Assembly: GCA_963922205.1 (NCBI GenBank) | Contig: CAWUHX010000068.1 | Span: 496,001 to 560,000 of the forward strand | Direction of reading: 5' to 3' | DNA: 64,000 bases | Source: Romanomermis culicivorax | Lineage: Eukaryota; Nematoda; Enoplea; Mermithida; Mermithidae | Part shown: one piece after another, positions 23,703 to 35,173 of the stretch | Layout: every line of letters begins with the position of its first letter | Position numbering within the stretch: the stretch's first letter is position 1 | Notes under the pieces: generated by a model | Seen by the model: only the letters and a program-made list of their open reading frames with translations | The model's database searches: none | Told to the model about the DNA's origin: nothing | Program-made: the position numbers and the translations under genes

Positions 23703-25560
23703 GCTTCTGACATGTACGGCAAGAGTTTTCCAGGAGGAGGGTCTTCGCACTTTTTATCGAGGGGGATGGGGGGGGGGGGGTGCGAGCCAAAAAAAACAAA
23801 AAGTTCCGCAAGCATGTTTCTCATACAAGATATGCATAAAAATCATCAAAAAATTGTCTTGGAAAAAGTTCAGAGGGTGCAGTGTTTTTTTTCTGCACGA
23901 GCTGTTTTGCACGCTGCAAAAAAATCACCGAAAAAGGTTTGCACGCCAAAAAATTTTCTGTACGCTAAATAAATAATCACATTTTTCCACGAACTTTTTT
24001 TCCACAAATAAAGAAGTCAAATTTTTTTCCACACATCAGTGTTTTTATTTGCAGTGGGCTTTCTGCATAGTGCAGAAAAGCCAAAAAAAGTTTCTGCACT
24101 GCGGTTTTTTTCCTGTTGCTACTTGTTTTTTTCGCTCAAAAATGCTCATAGACGCTTTATTTACGTATTTTTGAGCTTTTTCAAACCTTCTGCTGTTTTT
24201 TAGAGACTTAATTCATTAAAATTGAGGAAACATTTGAAATTTTTGAGTTTGATTGAAGTTTAATCTATAAGCATTGTGGAACAAAATTTCCAGCAAACTA
24301 TGCGAGAGCATAATGACTTTGAATTACATGAGAAATCGACGGTTAGGTCCTCTCGATGAGAAGTGAGAGCCCAAAAAAAGTACTAATGTTTCCCATACCT
24401 GTAAGACCTCCGACCAGTTGGGGGGGGGGTAAATCCGAAATTTTGGGGGGGGGGGGGTAGGAAAAAGTCGAAATTTTTCCCAAAAAAGGCCAAAAACATA
24501 CACTTTTTTGAAAATTTTTTTAATTTTTTCCAAACTGGAGGGGGGTTGGGGGGAAATGATTTTGGGTATAGGGTTGGCCGAGTTGGGGGGGGGGGTCCCC
24601 CCCCAACCCCCCCCCAAGTACAGGTATGATGTTTCCGGCGCGTAGCGCGGGAAGAATTTTTTGGGTTGAGATTCACCGACACTGGAAAATCAATTTTCCG
24701 AACATTTTTTTCAAGAATTACATTCGAATTTTGTGTTCAAAAGTCGTAATTTCTAAAACTTTACATTTGAAAAATTTTAAAACCAGTAATTTATTCGCAA
24801 ACTCCGATGAGCTTGGCCGAAAGGATACATATGAGCAGGGCCGCGCGCAGGATTTTTTCATGGGGAGGGCGGACTAGATTTCTTCACTGAATAGCCCCAG
24901 AAAATGTTGATCTTACGCGGATATACTGTGTGCATCACCGTTTTTTTCTTCTAAAATTTTTTCCACATGAGAACCGGACCCAAAATGTTTTTCCTCATTT
25001 TCCAAAAATTTTTCACATTTTTAAAAACGCTTATAATGTGGCTACGGATCCTTTTTTATGCATTTTAAGAGCATACCCAAGCACTCTGTTGTTTTTGTAG
25101 TCAGAAACCTGCAAAAATGAGGAAAAAAATTGAGAAAATTCTGGTTATGTTAGTCAAAATGAGCTCATGAAGAATATATTGGTGTTCTATAGAATGGTCC
25201 GGCGCCGAGCGTCGGAAAAATTTTTTGATTTTCACTCGTTAAAACGCTGGAAAATGAACTTTCATAACGTTGGGAAATAAATTAAAATCAGACTGATGAA
25301 GCGTAATTTGCCTCCCATTCCGGCGCGTAGCGCCGGAAAAATTTTCGGGTTTTTGTATTCTAAATCGTTGAAAAATAAATCTCTCCATCAGATAATTCGT
25401 GAACAAATGTTTTGAAATCGCGTTCTAGAGTAATGTCTTCAATTTCCAGCTTCAATAAACGCAAAAGTTCAGATTGCAAACGTTAAAAAAATTCCAATCA
25501 TCGAGAGAAAAAATTGAGAGACTTGATGAAAAATCTCTATTTTCGGCGACATAATTGACT
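23703..25560. repeat. Mosaic of family-C, GCAC-hairpin and CACTG-type element fragments
   Basis: The order is a family-C fragment (about 23703-23890), a fragment like 21572-22359 (TGCACGAGCTGTTTTGCACG), then an interrupted copy of the roughly 1-kb CACTG-ended element from about 24004 on. That copy holds a complete family-A MITE at 24394-24628. GC-rich hairpins (CCGGCGCG...CGCCGG) occur near 24637, 25200 and 25321. No gene was seen. Confidence 0.55.
24394..24628 (-). mobile_element. Family-A MITE (reverse), exact duplication ATGTTTCC
   Basis: The element begins CATACCTGTAAGACCTCC and ends CAAGTACAGGTATG. ATGTTTCC lies at 24386-24393 and 24629-24636. G runs of 9-13 occur inside. Confidence 0.88.
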
Positions 25561-26040
25561 GTAAACGATTAGAAAATGAAACGAGCTAACTTGATTGATA
25601 GAAACTGTTGATCATTAATTAGTAACTCGAAGTAGATATGCTAACGGCCGCGCCTGATAGAATATAGTTATAATTATACCCATGACCTTGAGATTTTGAC
25701 CTATTAAAGTCCACCAAAACGCATGTTTTCGCTTTAGAGTTACTGCCTCAATGGGGGGGGGGGGGGCGGCCGCCCCCGCCCCCCCTTGCGCACGGCCATG
25801 CATATGAGTAAGAAGAGTAGAAATGTCCGAAAACTACTTCCATACAGCTTTTGAATTGATTTTACGTTAAGAAAGGATTAATCGCTTCAAAAAGTTGACA
25901 GACTTGACGTATTGATCCTTCTCAAAAAAGATGTCAAGGAAAAAATGTGAATCTTCATTAAATATCAAAATAAAATATTGAAGATTACCAATTAAAAGAT
26001 GAGATAATACGTTAAGGATGATAGAAATAGATCAAGTGAT
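25561..26040. repeat. Repeat-derived AT-rich stretch with a G/C-run palindrome
   Basis: A G run followed directly by GCGGCCGCCCCCGCCCCCC lies at about 25753-25788. The rest matches internal parts of the 1-kb CACTG-ended elements (for example ACGTATTGATC and AAAATGTGAATCTTCATTAA). Confidence 0.5.
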
Positions 26041-26091
26041 TTCCCCCCCCCCCCCCCGGCCCCCCAACTGGTCGGAGGTCTTACAGGTATG
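26041..26091 (-). mobile_element. Truncated family-A MITE end
   Basis: Only the last ~50 bp remain: a C run of about 15, then CAACTGGTCGG, AGGTC and TTACAGGTATG. The opposite end is missing. Confidence 0.6.
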
Positions 26092-26169
26092 CACTCACTC
26101 AGGCTGTGGCAGGGGTTTTCCTCAAAAATTAGGGGCTTTTCGAGAGCATTGAGGTTCTTTCTTCTAGGG

Positions 26170-27188
26170 CACTGTTTTTTTCCACGAACTTCTTTCCACA
26201 AATGTGGAAAGGGGTCAAATTTTTTTTCCATATGTGGAAGAAAAATTTTTTCGTCTTAAAATCCTCATTTTTTCGCTTAAAAACGCTGACAGACGCTTTA
26301 CCGCACTGTTTTTGAGCTTTTTCAAGCCTTCCGGTGTTTTTAGAGAAGTTAGCTCATTAAAATTGAAGAAAAATATGAAATGTTAGACTAGACTAATCTA
26401 CAAGCATTTATGAACAAATTTTTTAGCAAACTATCCAGGAGCATAAGTGACTTGAATTACGCGAGAAATCGATGGTCAAGTGAAAGCCCAAAAAGATGGT
26501 AATCTTTCCGGCGCCAAGCGCCGGAATTTTTTTTTTGGTATTTCGACATTCTGGGATGCTGGAAAATCAATTTTCCAAACATTTATTTCAAGAATTAGAT
26601 TCGAATTTTGTGTTCAAAAGTCGTAATTTCTAGAATTTCACTTGAAAAATTTTAAAATCTGTAATTTGTTTGTAAACTCTCATGAACTTGGTCGAAAATA
26701 TATGAGTAAGAAGAGTATAAATTTCCGAAAGATATTTCCGTGAAGCTTTTGAATTGATTTTACGTTAGCAAAGAAATAATCGCATCAAAAAGCATAGAGA
26801 CTTGACGTATTGATCTTTCTCAAAAGGAAAAAATGTGAATCTTCATTAAGTATTATGATAAAATATTGAAGATTACCAATTAAAACATGAGATAATACGT
26901 TTAAGATGATGAAAACTATTATAGATTAAGTGTTAAATGAAGGTAGACATAATAAAATCCGCGCCTGAGCTACTCAATAAATAATGATGATTATTAAAGT
27001 CATAACCGGCGCGAAGCGTCGGAAAATTTTGAGATTTGGACCTCCTAAAATGCACCAAAATGCATCTTTTCAATATGAAAACCCCAAATTTTTCCTCCAC
27101 ATTTGTGGAAATACCTCAAAAGTTTTTTCCAAATCCCAGATTTTTTTCCACATTACAGTGCAAACTGCAAATGTGGAAAAAAACAGTG
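26170..27188 (-). mobile_element. CACTG-ended ~1-kb hAT-like element, copy 1 (reverse)
   Basis: This 1,019-bp element starts CACTGTTTTTTTCCACG and ends GTGGAAAAAAACAGTG. Its interior is the inverse of 28253-29264, including a GC hairpin CCGGCGCCAAGCGCCGG at about 26507. No clear target duplication and no open frame of note were seen. Confidence 0.7.
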
Positions 27189-27301
27189 GTGTGAGGTGAG
27201 TAACTCGCCGTTAAGCGCAGCAAAGTTCTCAAACAAGTCAATTTGTTGGAAAACCAAAACCTCAAAAATAAAAATAAAAACCCCTTAAAAACCCCCTAGA
27301 A

Positions 27302-27989
27302 CACTGTTTTTTTTCCACATTTGCACTATAATGTGGAAAAAAAATCTGGAATGTGGAAAAAATTTTTGAGGTCTTTCCACAAATGTGGAAGAAAAATGTG
27401 AGGTTTTCATATTGAAAAGATGCATTTTGGTGCATTTTAGGAGGTCCAAATCTCAAAATTTTCCGGCGCGAGCTTTAATAATCATCATTATTTATTCAGC
27501 AGCTCAGGCACGGCTTTTATCATGTCTACCTTCATTTATCACTTAATCTATAATAGTTTCCATCATCTTAAACGTAGTATCTCATGTTTTAATTGGTAAT
27601 CTTCAACATTTTATCATAATATTTAATGAAGATTCGCATTTTTTCCTTTTAAGAAAGATCAATACGTCAAGTCTCTATGCTTTATGATGTGATTATTTCT
27701 TTGCTAACGTAAAATCAATTCAAAAGCTTCATGGAAATATCTTTCAAAAATTTATACTCTAATTACTCATATATTTTCGACCAAGTTCATGAGAGTTTAC
27801 AAATAAATTACAGATTTTAAAATTTTTCAAGTAGAATTCTAGAAATTACGACTTCTGAACACAAAATTGGAATCTAATTCTAGAAATAAATGTTCGGAAA
27901 ATTGGTTTTCCGGCGTTCTAGAATGTCAATATACCCAAAAAATTTTCCGGCGCTTTTTTGGGTTTTCACTTGTCATCATAGAGGACTTG
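27302..27989 (+). mobile_element. CACTG-ended element, copy 2, missing its right end
   Basis: It starts CACTGTTTTTTTTCCAC and matches the left 70% of 28253-29264. It then stops at the family-A MITE that begins at 27990, so the right end is lost. Confidence 0.6.
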
Positions 27990-28250
27990 ACCATACCTGT
28001 AAGACCTCCGACCAGTTGGGGGGGGGGGCGTAAATCAGAAATTTTGGGGGGGTAGGAAAAAGTCGAAATTTTTCCCAAAAAAGGCCAAAAAACATGCACT
28101 TTTTGGCAAATTTTTTTAATTTTTTCCTAACTGGGGGGGTTGGGGGGGGGGGGGGAGAAATGATTTTGGGTACTGGGTTGGCCGAGTTGGGGGGGGGTCC
28201 CCCCAACCCCCCCCCCAAGTACAGGTATGCCCCAAGTACAGGTACGTATG
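27990..28250 (-). mobile_element. Family-A MITE (reverse) with a duplicated right end
   Basis: The start is CATACCTGTAAGACCTCC. The right end CCCCAAGTACAGGTATG is followed at once by a second near-copy, CCCCAAGTACAGGTACGTATG. No matching 8-bp duplication is visible, so the right end was rearranged. Confidence 0.6.
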
Positions 28251-28252
28251 AG

Positions 28253-29264
28253 CACTGTTTTTTTCCCCAAATCGTGCTTTTTCGGGAAAAAAAATTCGGA
28301 AAGGGGAAAAAAATTTTGGGCTCTTTCCCCATTTGGGGAAGAAAATTTCGGGGATTGGATACAGAAAAGATGCATTTTGGTGCATTTTAGAAGGTCATAA
28401 TCTCAAAATTTTCCGGCGCTTCGCGCCGATTATAACTTTAATAATGATTATTATGCATTACTAACCCCTGGCGCGGCTTTTAGCATGTCTACTTTCATTT
28501 ATCATATAATCTATAATAGTTTTCATCATCTTGAACGTATTATCTCATGTTTTCATTGGTAATCAATATTTTATCATGATATTTAATGAAGATTCGCATT
28601 TTTTCCTTTTGAGAAAGATCAATACGTCAAGTCTCTAAGCTTTTTGATGCAATTATTTCTTTTTTAACGTAAAATCAATTTAAATGCTTCATGGAAATAT
28701 CTTTCGGAAATTTATACTCTGCCTACTCATATATTTTCGACCAAGTATGAGAGTTTACAAATAAATTATACTGGTTTTAAAATTTTTCAAGTAAAATTCT
28801 AGAAATTACGACTTTTGAACACAAAATTCAAATCTACTTCTTGAAATGAACGTTCGGAAAATTGATTTTCCAGCGTCGCAGAGTATCAATACCCAAAAAA
28901 TTTTTCCGGCGCTTCGCGCCGGAAAGATTAACAAACACCCCTTTTAGGTTCTCACTTGTCAACATAGAGGACTTAACTATCGATTTATCATGTAATTCAA
29001 AGTCATTATGCTTTTGGATAGTTTGCTTGAAAGTTTGTTCCAATGCTTGTAGATTAAACTTTGAACTCGAAAATTTCAATTTTTTCCTCAATTTTGATGA
29101 ATTAACGGGTCTAAAAACACCAGAAGGCTTGAAAAAGCCCAAAAACACGTAAATAAAGCGTTTGTGAGCATTTTTAAGCGAAAAAACGACTTTGAAAAAA
29201 TGGGGAAAAAAATTTTGATCCCTTTCCCCATTTGGGGAAAAGGCCCGGGGGGAAAAAAACAGTG
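28253..29264 (+). mobile_element. CACTG-ended ~1-kb hAT-like element, copy 3, 8-bp duplication
   Basis: This 1,012-bp element begins CACTGTTTTTTTCCCC and ends GGGGGAAAAAAACAGTG. Flanks are CGTATGAG (28245-28252) and CGTGTGAG (29265-29272), with one mismatch. In its ends the GTGGAAA words of copy 1 are changed in parallel to GGGGAAA, a family-wide C/A switch. A GC hairpin CCGGCGCTTCGCGCCGG lies at about 28906. Confidence 0.78.
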
Positions 29265-29473
29265 CGTGTGAGTGAGTGTAATTGAAATTCGTAATTTTTT
29301 CCATTTCCTAGATGAATTTCCTACAGTACATCATGCACATGACAGCTCAACAAGTCAGCCACATAAACCTGATGTCTAAAAAGAGAATGAACGAAGGCAA
29401 AAGAACTCAGTATTCCCCGGGCAACATTTCGAATCTGAATTGAAGACTGAGAAATAAATCACTCAATTTGCCA

Positions 29474-29725
29474 TTCTGGTCATTCGTTCATGTTCAAGCA
29501 CAAAGGTGAATAACAATCAGTATCCGGCTCTCATCACCGTATATATTTCTCGTTATTTATTTTAATGCTACTCGGAATCCGCATTAGCGGGCTGTTCCAA
29601 AAATTCACAATTTCTATGTATAAGTAAGTCTTGTGACCAACGAAATTTTGCAGTGAAAATTGTAACTTCCGTGTAAATTTCAAAAATAACCAGGCACATG
29701 GAAACTTCAAATTCATAACGATGTG
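29474..29725 (+). repeat. ~250-bp direct repeat, left copy
   Basis: This copy, starting TTCTGGTCATT and ending near AATTCATAACGATG, recurs at 31089-31340 with about 6% difference. The pair brackets an LTR-retrotransposon remnant. Confidence 0.8.
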
Positions 29726-31088
29726 TAATGTACCTGCTAACGCAGTACTGTAAATATATAGCATATTGTATGTGATATTCTTTTATTAAATATTATTTCA
29801 TTTTCATAATTTATCGTCTCAAGGGTATCTGGGATTCACACCCAAACATTCCTGTAAAATTATGTGAAGTACTTTATTTTGATCCTTCCACACCCCAATA
29901 GCCGCTATTGACCCAATTAAGACACCCCAATTAATTTGCACAAACGGCAGCTGGTCCCCTACAACCTACACTAAACTACACATTCCACGGCTACCGTAAT
30001 TCCTCATAAAAATCGTAAACAACACCTGTACACAGTAAAAAGTAAAGCCCCGCCAGACAGTAGTCTCAAGTGCAATGGTAGCGAGGGTCCCACAAAACAT
30101 GTGTATACAGAGGAAATAGATACAGAAGCATGCATAGAAGCACAGAGGTGTGGCTAAGCCCACCATAGGAAACAAGCAAGACATGAAAAGCATGCCGTAC
30201 TAGAAAAGCATTGAAGGGCATGACTAAATTAGTAAGAATAGTAAAGCAGAAAGCTGTGATTGGCGGAAGAAGATGGACAGAAGCAAGACCTCCCGCGACG
30301 CCCAGGGAGTGGCCAAAAACGTCGTATTTAAAGAGAAGCAAAGTGTGATTTTATTAATTCATAGTTCCCAGTTTTCGGTTTTCGCAATCGTTTAGTTTTA
30401 TTTGCAAGCATCGTTTTTGTTTTGCAAGCGAGATTTTATTTTTGGAAGCAGTTAAGCCCTGTTGTAAATCGCTTGCATTGTAATTCTTACTGTCGACGAA
30501 TCAAGCAGTCGAACCTGCCCGTAATCGTATTATTAAATCGTCCCCAGTATTACCTGTTCCGTTGTATGTGGTTTCGACCGTCCATTCAGGATAAAGTAAA
30601 GTGCTTCCCAAAATTGGTCGTTACATATTTTGGTGACCGTACCGTATGGTTAACCACTGGAACTCCCTGCCCCAATTAGGTGTATTCTTATCCGGGCATC
30701 CCGAAGCATTAGATAATACAGTAGTAATCATTTCCTACAGTAAGACAGATATTGATAGAAAGCAAACTGGAAATCCCCTCCAAGGAAACATTAAGCGATA
30801 CATTTGTAGGAGTACAGCATGAAGCAAAAATTGAAGCATTTAAACAGAAATCCCAGCATAAACCAAGAATGACCCACCAAACGCAAGATCATTTAGGAGA
30901 AATCATTAGAGAACAGATAAACGATTTATTTTCTGAACACTTTCGTACTCTGCGCACACAATTGAACCAGGATACATTAAACCCTACCCTAATTGACGAT
31001 CTAAGAACAGCAAACATTCGTAATAACATGGCAAATAATTTTTACGCGAAACCTACAGTATTCACGGGCGGCGTGACCCAACATTTTG
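29726..31088 (+). mobile_element. LTR-retrotransposon remnant (one LTR plus start of gag)
   Basis: About 30320-30632 looks like an LTR. It has a TATTTAAAG box near 30326, a GC-rich leader and an end at GTTACA. It is followed by TTTTGGTGACCG, the kind of sequence that follows LTRs of Gypsy-type elements (primer-binding region). Downstream, 30752-31102 is an open frame whose product is Gln/Lys-rich and helix-prone, ending FYAKPTVFTGG, like a gag N-terminus. It stops exactly where the right direct repeat begins. No protease, reverse transcriptase or second LTR was seen. Confidence 0.5.
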
Positions 31089-31340
31089 GTTCTGGTCATT
31101 AGTTCATGTTCAAGCACAAAGGTGAATAACGATCAGTATCCAGCTTGCATCACCGTATATATTTCTCGTTATTTATTTTAATGCTACTCAGAATCCGCAT
31201 TAGCGGGCTGTTCCAAAAATTCACAATTTCTATGTATAAGTAAGTCTTGTGATCAATGAAATTTTACGGTGGAAATTGTAACTTCAGTGTAAATTTCAAA
31301 AATAACCAGGAACATGGAAACTTCAAATTCATGACGATGG
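31089..31340 (+). repeat. ~250-bp direct repeat, right copy
   Basis: Second copy of 29474-29725. The shared word TTCTGGTCATT spans the end of the gag-like frame, so the junction lies within this microhomology. Confidence 0.8.
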
Positions 31341-31507
31341 TCGTATACTGATTGACTCTCGAATTGTAAAATATATTTCTTCAGTCAGAATTTGTCGTAA
31401 AACATTCAACCGCCTTCCAATCCAACCTGCCAGTCAAAAGACTGCACCAATAGAACCCAAGTATTGGAATTTGTCGAGATCGGAGAGACTCTGTGTAGGG
31501 ATAGCAC

Positions 31508-31921
31508 CATACATTCACGTGGGGGGGGGGGTTTGACCCCCAGCAGACTTTTATTAACGCCCAGGAGATTCTTGCTGACACCCAGCAGATTAGAATTTTC
31601 CAGCAATTCTTGAGAAGATGACGAAGAAAAATGAGGAAGAGAGAAGAAAAAGTCGAGATAAAAGTAGAGATGATGCTGTAGTTTGACAATTTTTCTAAAC
31701 AAATCATACTTGATTAAAAAAAGTAACATGAAAACTTGAAATAGTGCTGTCTAAACAAGTAATTTAACATATGTGACTAATATACGTTGAAAAATATGCT
31801 GCTTGGATGTTAGAAGACTTTCTGAGACCTTTCTTTTCGTTATCAAGAACGAAAAAAATTTTTGTATACCACCCCCTGTCCTGGCTGACCCCCAGCAGAA
31901 TTTTTGTGCTGTGCATGTATG
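31508..31921 (+). mobile_element. Family-D MITE (CATACATTCACG ends), 8-bp duplication
   Basis: This 414-bp element begins CATACATTCACGTGGGGGG and ends GTGCTGTGCATGTATG. Flanks are GATAGCAC and GATAGCGC (one mismatch). It repeats the word GACCCCCAGCAGA several times. A reverse relative is at about 34052-34391 and a fragment at about 63600-63720. Confidence 0.78.
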
Positions 31922-32105
31922 GATAGCGCCCACCAATTTGATATCCAGATCTTTTTTGTCTGTTTTTATAAAATACATGTATGGCAAAATAATACATATA
32001 GTACAAGACTATGTTATTGTTGATATTGTAACCAGAGAAGATCATGTGAGGATGCGCAGGTTCAATGTTTATTGATTGCACAAGTTGAATTTTCACTCGT
32101 GTCAT

Positions 32106-32422
32106 GAAACATCTACGATCAAGGTATTGGCGGCAAAATCGACCATGATAGGCGAATAAAAGTTTTGTCAACAACACCACACAATCGTTGCGTCGATTGC
32201 GTTGCGTTGCATAAATTCGCACAACAACCTTGTGATTGTATTTTTCACAAAGGAGTTATGGTTTGTTTTTCCAAAAATGCTTCTTCACTTCAGGAAATGG
32301 AAAAAAAAGAACTGTCGTCAAAATCTTTTAGAGACAGCTTCAACGATACGATTATTCACTTAGCAGTTATTGGGAGTTATAGTCTGATTTTTATGAAATG
32401 CTTTAAAATTGAAAAATCATAA
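32106..32422 (+). other. Coding-like open stretch, unidentified
   Basis: One frame is open for about 105 codons (no upstream ATG), with a Cys-rich middle (RCVDCVALHKFAQQPCDC). Codon composition differs from the surrounding AT-rich DNA, suggesting an exon or a decayed gene. No convincing splice partner was found. The CVDC word is weakly reminiscent of an ArfGAP finger, but the second Cys pair is not placed correctly. Confidence 0.25.
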
Positions 32423-33534
32423 AAATCATTACTATCGTTAAAATCGTTCCCACAAAGCTTTTACAGTAAGATTTTTCACTCAAAAAATTGCTAAAGGTAG
32501 TTGAGAATGCTACATTTACAGTCTAAAGTGACGTATAGTTCAAGTACAGAATAGTACTTGCTTTCTACTTTTAATATTTACTAGTGTTTCGGGATGAACA
32601 GACTATAATTGAGTATGCATGCTCACAAATTCGCAGTCCGATGTTACGCCCGGTTCAGCATAAAATAGTAAAGGTATAGTATAGTACTTGACTTTCGTTA
32701 TTCGAAAACATTCATGTAAAAAACAGTCTTTAGTTCTGCACCTTATGGTATGGTTTTCTTGTACTTCTGACAAATAGTAAAACTGGAAAGCAAGTACGAT
32801 TTCATATTCTTACGATTTTTGTGCTAAGGTGGATTGGAGATGATGCTCGTGAGCTTAATCGAGTGAGCTGACAATTTTTCCAGTACAAAATTGTTCAGAA
32901 AATACTTTGTATGAACAATTTTGTCGACAGCTTTTGTTGATTTTCAATTTAGAAGCGCCTAGTAAAAAACGGTTTTATTTCAATTACCGATATTTCACTG
33001 AAGCTCTCATTTCAATGATTAGACGCAGTGAAACTCAAAAAATACGTTCAATTTGACACGCAATTTTTATTTAGTGCTAAATTTTACATATCGAAGAAAA
33101 ATGCTGATTTTGTCTAAGTGAATAGAAGATGTCAAAATTATTGATAAACATCATGCTTATCCATTATGAATTCGAACAGAACATTATTTGGCCACTTTAC
33201 CATCAGGTTATTGAAGGAAATTTTCAGATGCTCTGTTTGCCGCTCACTGACAAAAAATCTTTAATTGATTATTGTAATAAGCTCACTAATTTCTTTTGTC
33301 TTAGTTAGTCTTTTTTAAATGACGCATTCTGCTGATAGTGATGCAATCTTATTAACATAAAGCAGATGAAGCGAAAGTTTTGCAGCAATTGATAGGTCAC
33401 GGATGGACTTTTGGTGTAGTAAATTTGTTTGGTCTAATTGTAGAAGCCCTAATTAGAACGTGTCTTAGCACAAACTGTAGGAATAGTAAAACCAAAAAAT
33501 GTATTTTTATCAGTATTGTATTTCGTATTTTCAG
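32423..33534. other. Dispersed AT-rich repeat, no gene seen
   Basis: About 32530-32750 carries the phrase TAGTACTTGCTTTCTACTTTTA with relatives at about 41910-42080, 45340-45420 and 46800-46870, an old dispersed repeat. No supported exon. Confidence 0.35.
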
Positions 33535-33957
33535 AATCATCTATTGAACGAAGCGTTCTGATCGTTTCGGGTTTTTACTCGACTGCGATCAAAGGAACTC
33601 ACCACTACGGTTCACGTTTTCATTTAAAGTTCAGAATGTTGATCCAAAGACAAAATGCATTCTTATGATTATCGAGTGCGTTTCACAATTCAGCATATCA
33701 ACATCTAAGAGCTGTTGGAGCGATTGCCGGAGTGCTAGAACGGTGTCTGGTAGAGGAGACGCTGATAGATCAATGTTTTTATAGTTCATTTTTCTCAGAT
33801 TGACTATTGCAGTTGGAACTATAACTTGAAAAAAGAAAACGTTAGCTTACGCATGGCCATCTCATATTTATGGATTTCTCAGGATTATTTAATACTGAGA
33901 GGCTCATTTGAAGATAGAAGGTCTGATAATGCAATGTCTGACGTTGATTCTTATAAG
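33535..33957 (+). other. Two or three candidate exons of an unidentified plus-strand gene
   Basis: After a TTTTCAG acceptor, 33535-33642 reads as a clean peptide (ERSVLIVSGFYST...). After a further TTCAG at 33692, 33693-33740 or beyond reads Ser/Cys/Arg-rich (KSCWSDCRSART). After a TTTCTCAG, 33883-33957 reads DYLILRGSFEDRRSDNAM. The first two join in phase across a 56-bp intron; the junction to the third is uncertain. The Arg-rich segments resemble kinase-target regions. I do not recognise the protein. These may be upstream exons of the gene ending at 37021. Confidence 0.35.
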
Positions 33958-34051
33958 GTCAATGACAGATGATTACTTCATCCCGTGGCAGACCATATTA
34001 TTTCTTCTCAGACTGAATCATACATGAACAGCATAGAAATCTGCTTGAACT

Positions 34052-34391
34052 CAGCCAATACAGGGGGTGAGATAAAAAAAAATTTTTGTTCTTTATAACC
34101 AAAGGTCTTCACATCCAAGCAGCATATTCTTCGACCTATATTAGTCCAATATGTGAAATTATTTGCTTGGACAACACATTTTAAAGTTTTTATGTTACTT
34201 CTTCGGAATCCAGTATGCTTCGTTTATCGTTTCGTTAGAAAGATCGTTTAACTACAGTGTTATTTTCATTCTTATGACGACTTCCTCTTCTCGCTTGCTC
34301 ATTTTCCTCCCTCATCTTCTCAATCATTTCTGGGGATAAAATCTGCTGGGGGTCAATACCGCCCAAACCCTCTCACGTGCATGTGTGCTGA
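34052..34391 (-). mobile_element. Family-D MITE, reverse and diverged
   Basis: It is colinear with the inverse of 31508-31921 (ACAGGGGGTGAG, CATCCAAGCAGCATATT, CTGCTGGGGGTCA, CACGTGCATGTGTG). The left terminus is damaged and no duplication was found. Confidence 0.6.
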
Positions 34392-34943
34392 TAATCATGA
34401 GAATTTCCATGGATCCTATAAGGTTCCAATAGATCCTACTACAAAACAATCGGGAGACAGGGAGATAAAGACGTCAATTTTTTCGGAGCGGCGCGCCACA
34501 GGCCTGGAAACTCCATTACGTGTATGGCGCAGATGTATTCAGATTCGCGCAGAACATTAAAAATTAAAGCATTTCCATCGGTTATTCGGAAAGACCTTGT
34601 TAGAATGTTGCATTGCCACAGCAAGCAACACACATCGGCGTAAGGGGTTTCGAGGGCTGGGTTTGGTGTCACCCAGATAGTGTTTGACCCAACCCAAATA
34701 GTGACCTTCCAAGGTGAACAGAACTATTTCTCTTCTAAATCGTGAGAAATTGGATATCAATCGATAGATCTTGTTGAGATCATGTTTTGAAAACATGATT
34801 TTTGAGAGAATTATGCTTGACTGAAGTTCGGTTGTAATTCGGCAGAAATCATGTTGAAATTTTGAAATTTCGAAATTTTTAATTACGAAAATCATGAAAG
34901 TAGTCATGTATGAAGAGTTTGAAATGGACATTTACAATCATGC

Positions 34944-35004
34944 TCCGTCGGTGGGATTGAACTTTTACCATGGCAGATCGAATGACTAACCACAGAATAG
35001 GAGG
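34944..35004 (-). repeat. tRNA-like remnant
   Basis: The minus strand has an A-box-like word TGGTTAGTCATTCG and, about 20 bp on, a B-box-like AGTTCAATCCC, then CGACGGAG. The 5' CTCC pairs with GGAG but the acceptor stem is otherwise incomplete and the total is about 61 nt, too short for a tRNA. This fits a tRNA pseudogene or SINE head. Confidence 0.25.
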
Positions 35005-35173
35005 AGACTGGGTGGAAGCTGCTATTTTCAGCTATACGATCAAGTATTTCTATGGATTTCTTACGGCAAAACACTACTTTTCTCATCAATGTTGTTTCTA
35101 CGAACACAGGTTATGTTATTTATTGCCATAATCTCGAATAATCGAGAGTAATTTGGAGTCAATATTGCTCTTT

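Noticed and set aside
24324-28390. Several long Pro/Gly-rich frames on both strands
   Set aside because: They arise from poly-C/poly-G tracts of MITEs and shift between copies; no conserved protein.
32106-32422. ArfGAP zinc finger
   Set aside because: Only the first Cys pair (CVDC) fits; the second pair and the conserved Trp/HR motif are absent.
34944-35004. Functional tRNA gene
   Set aside because: Only A- and B-box-like words fit; the acceptor and anticodon stems do not form and it is about 10 nt short.
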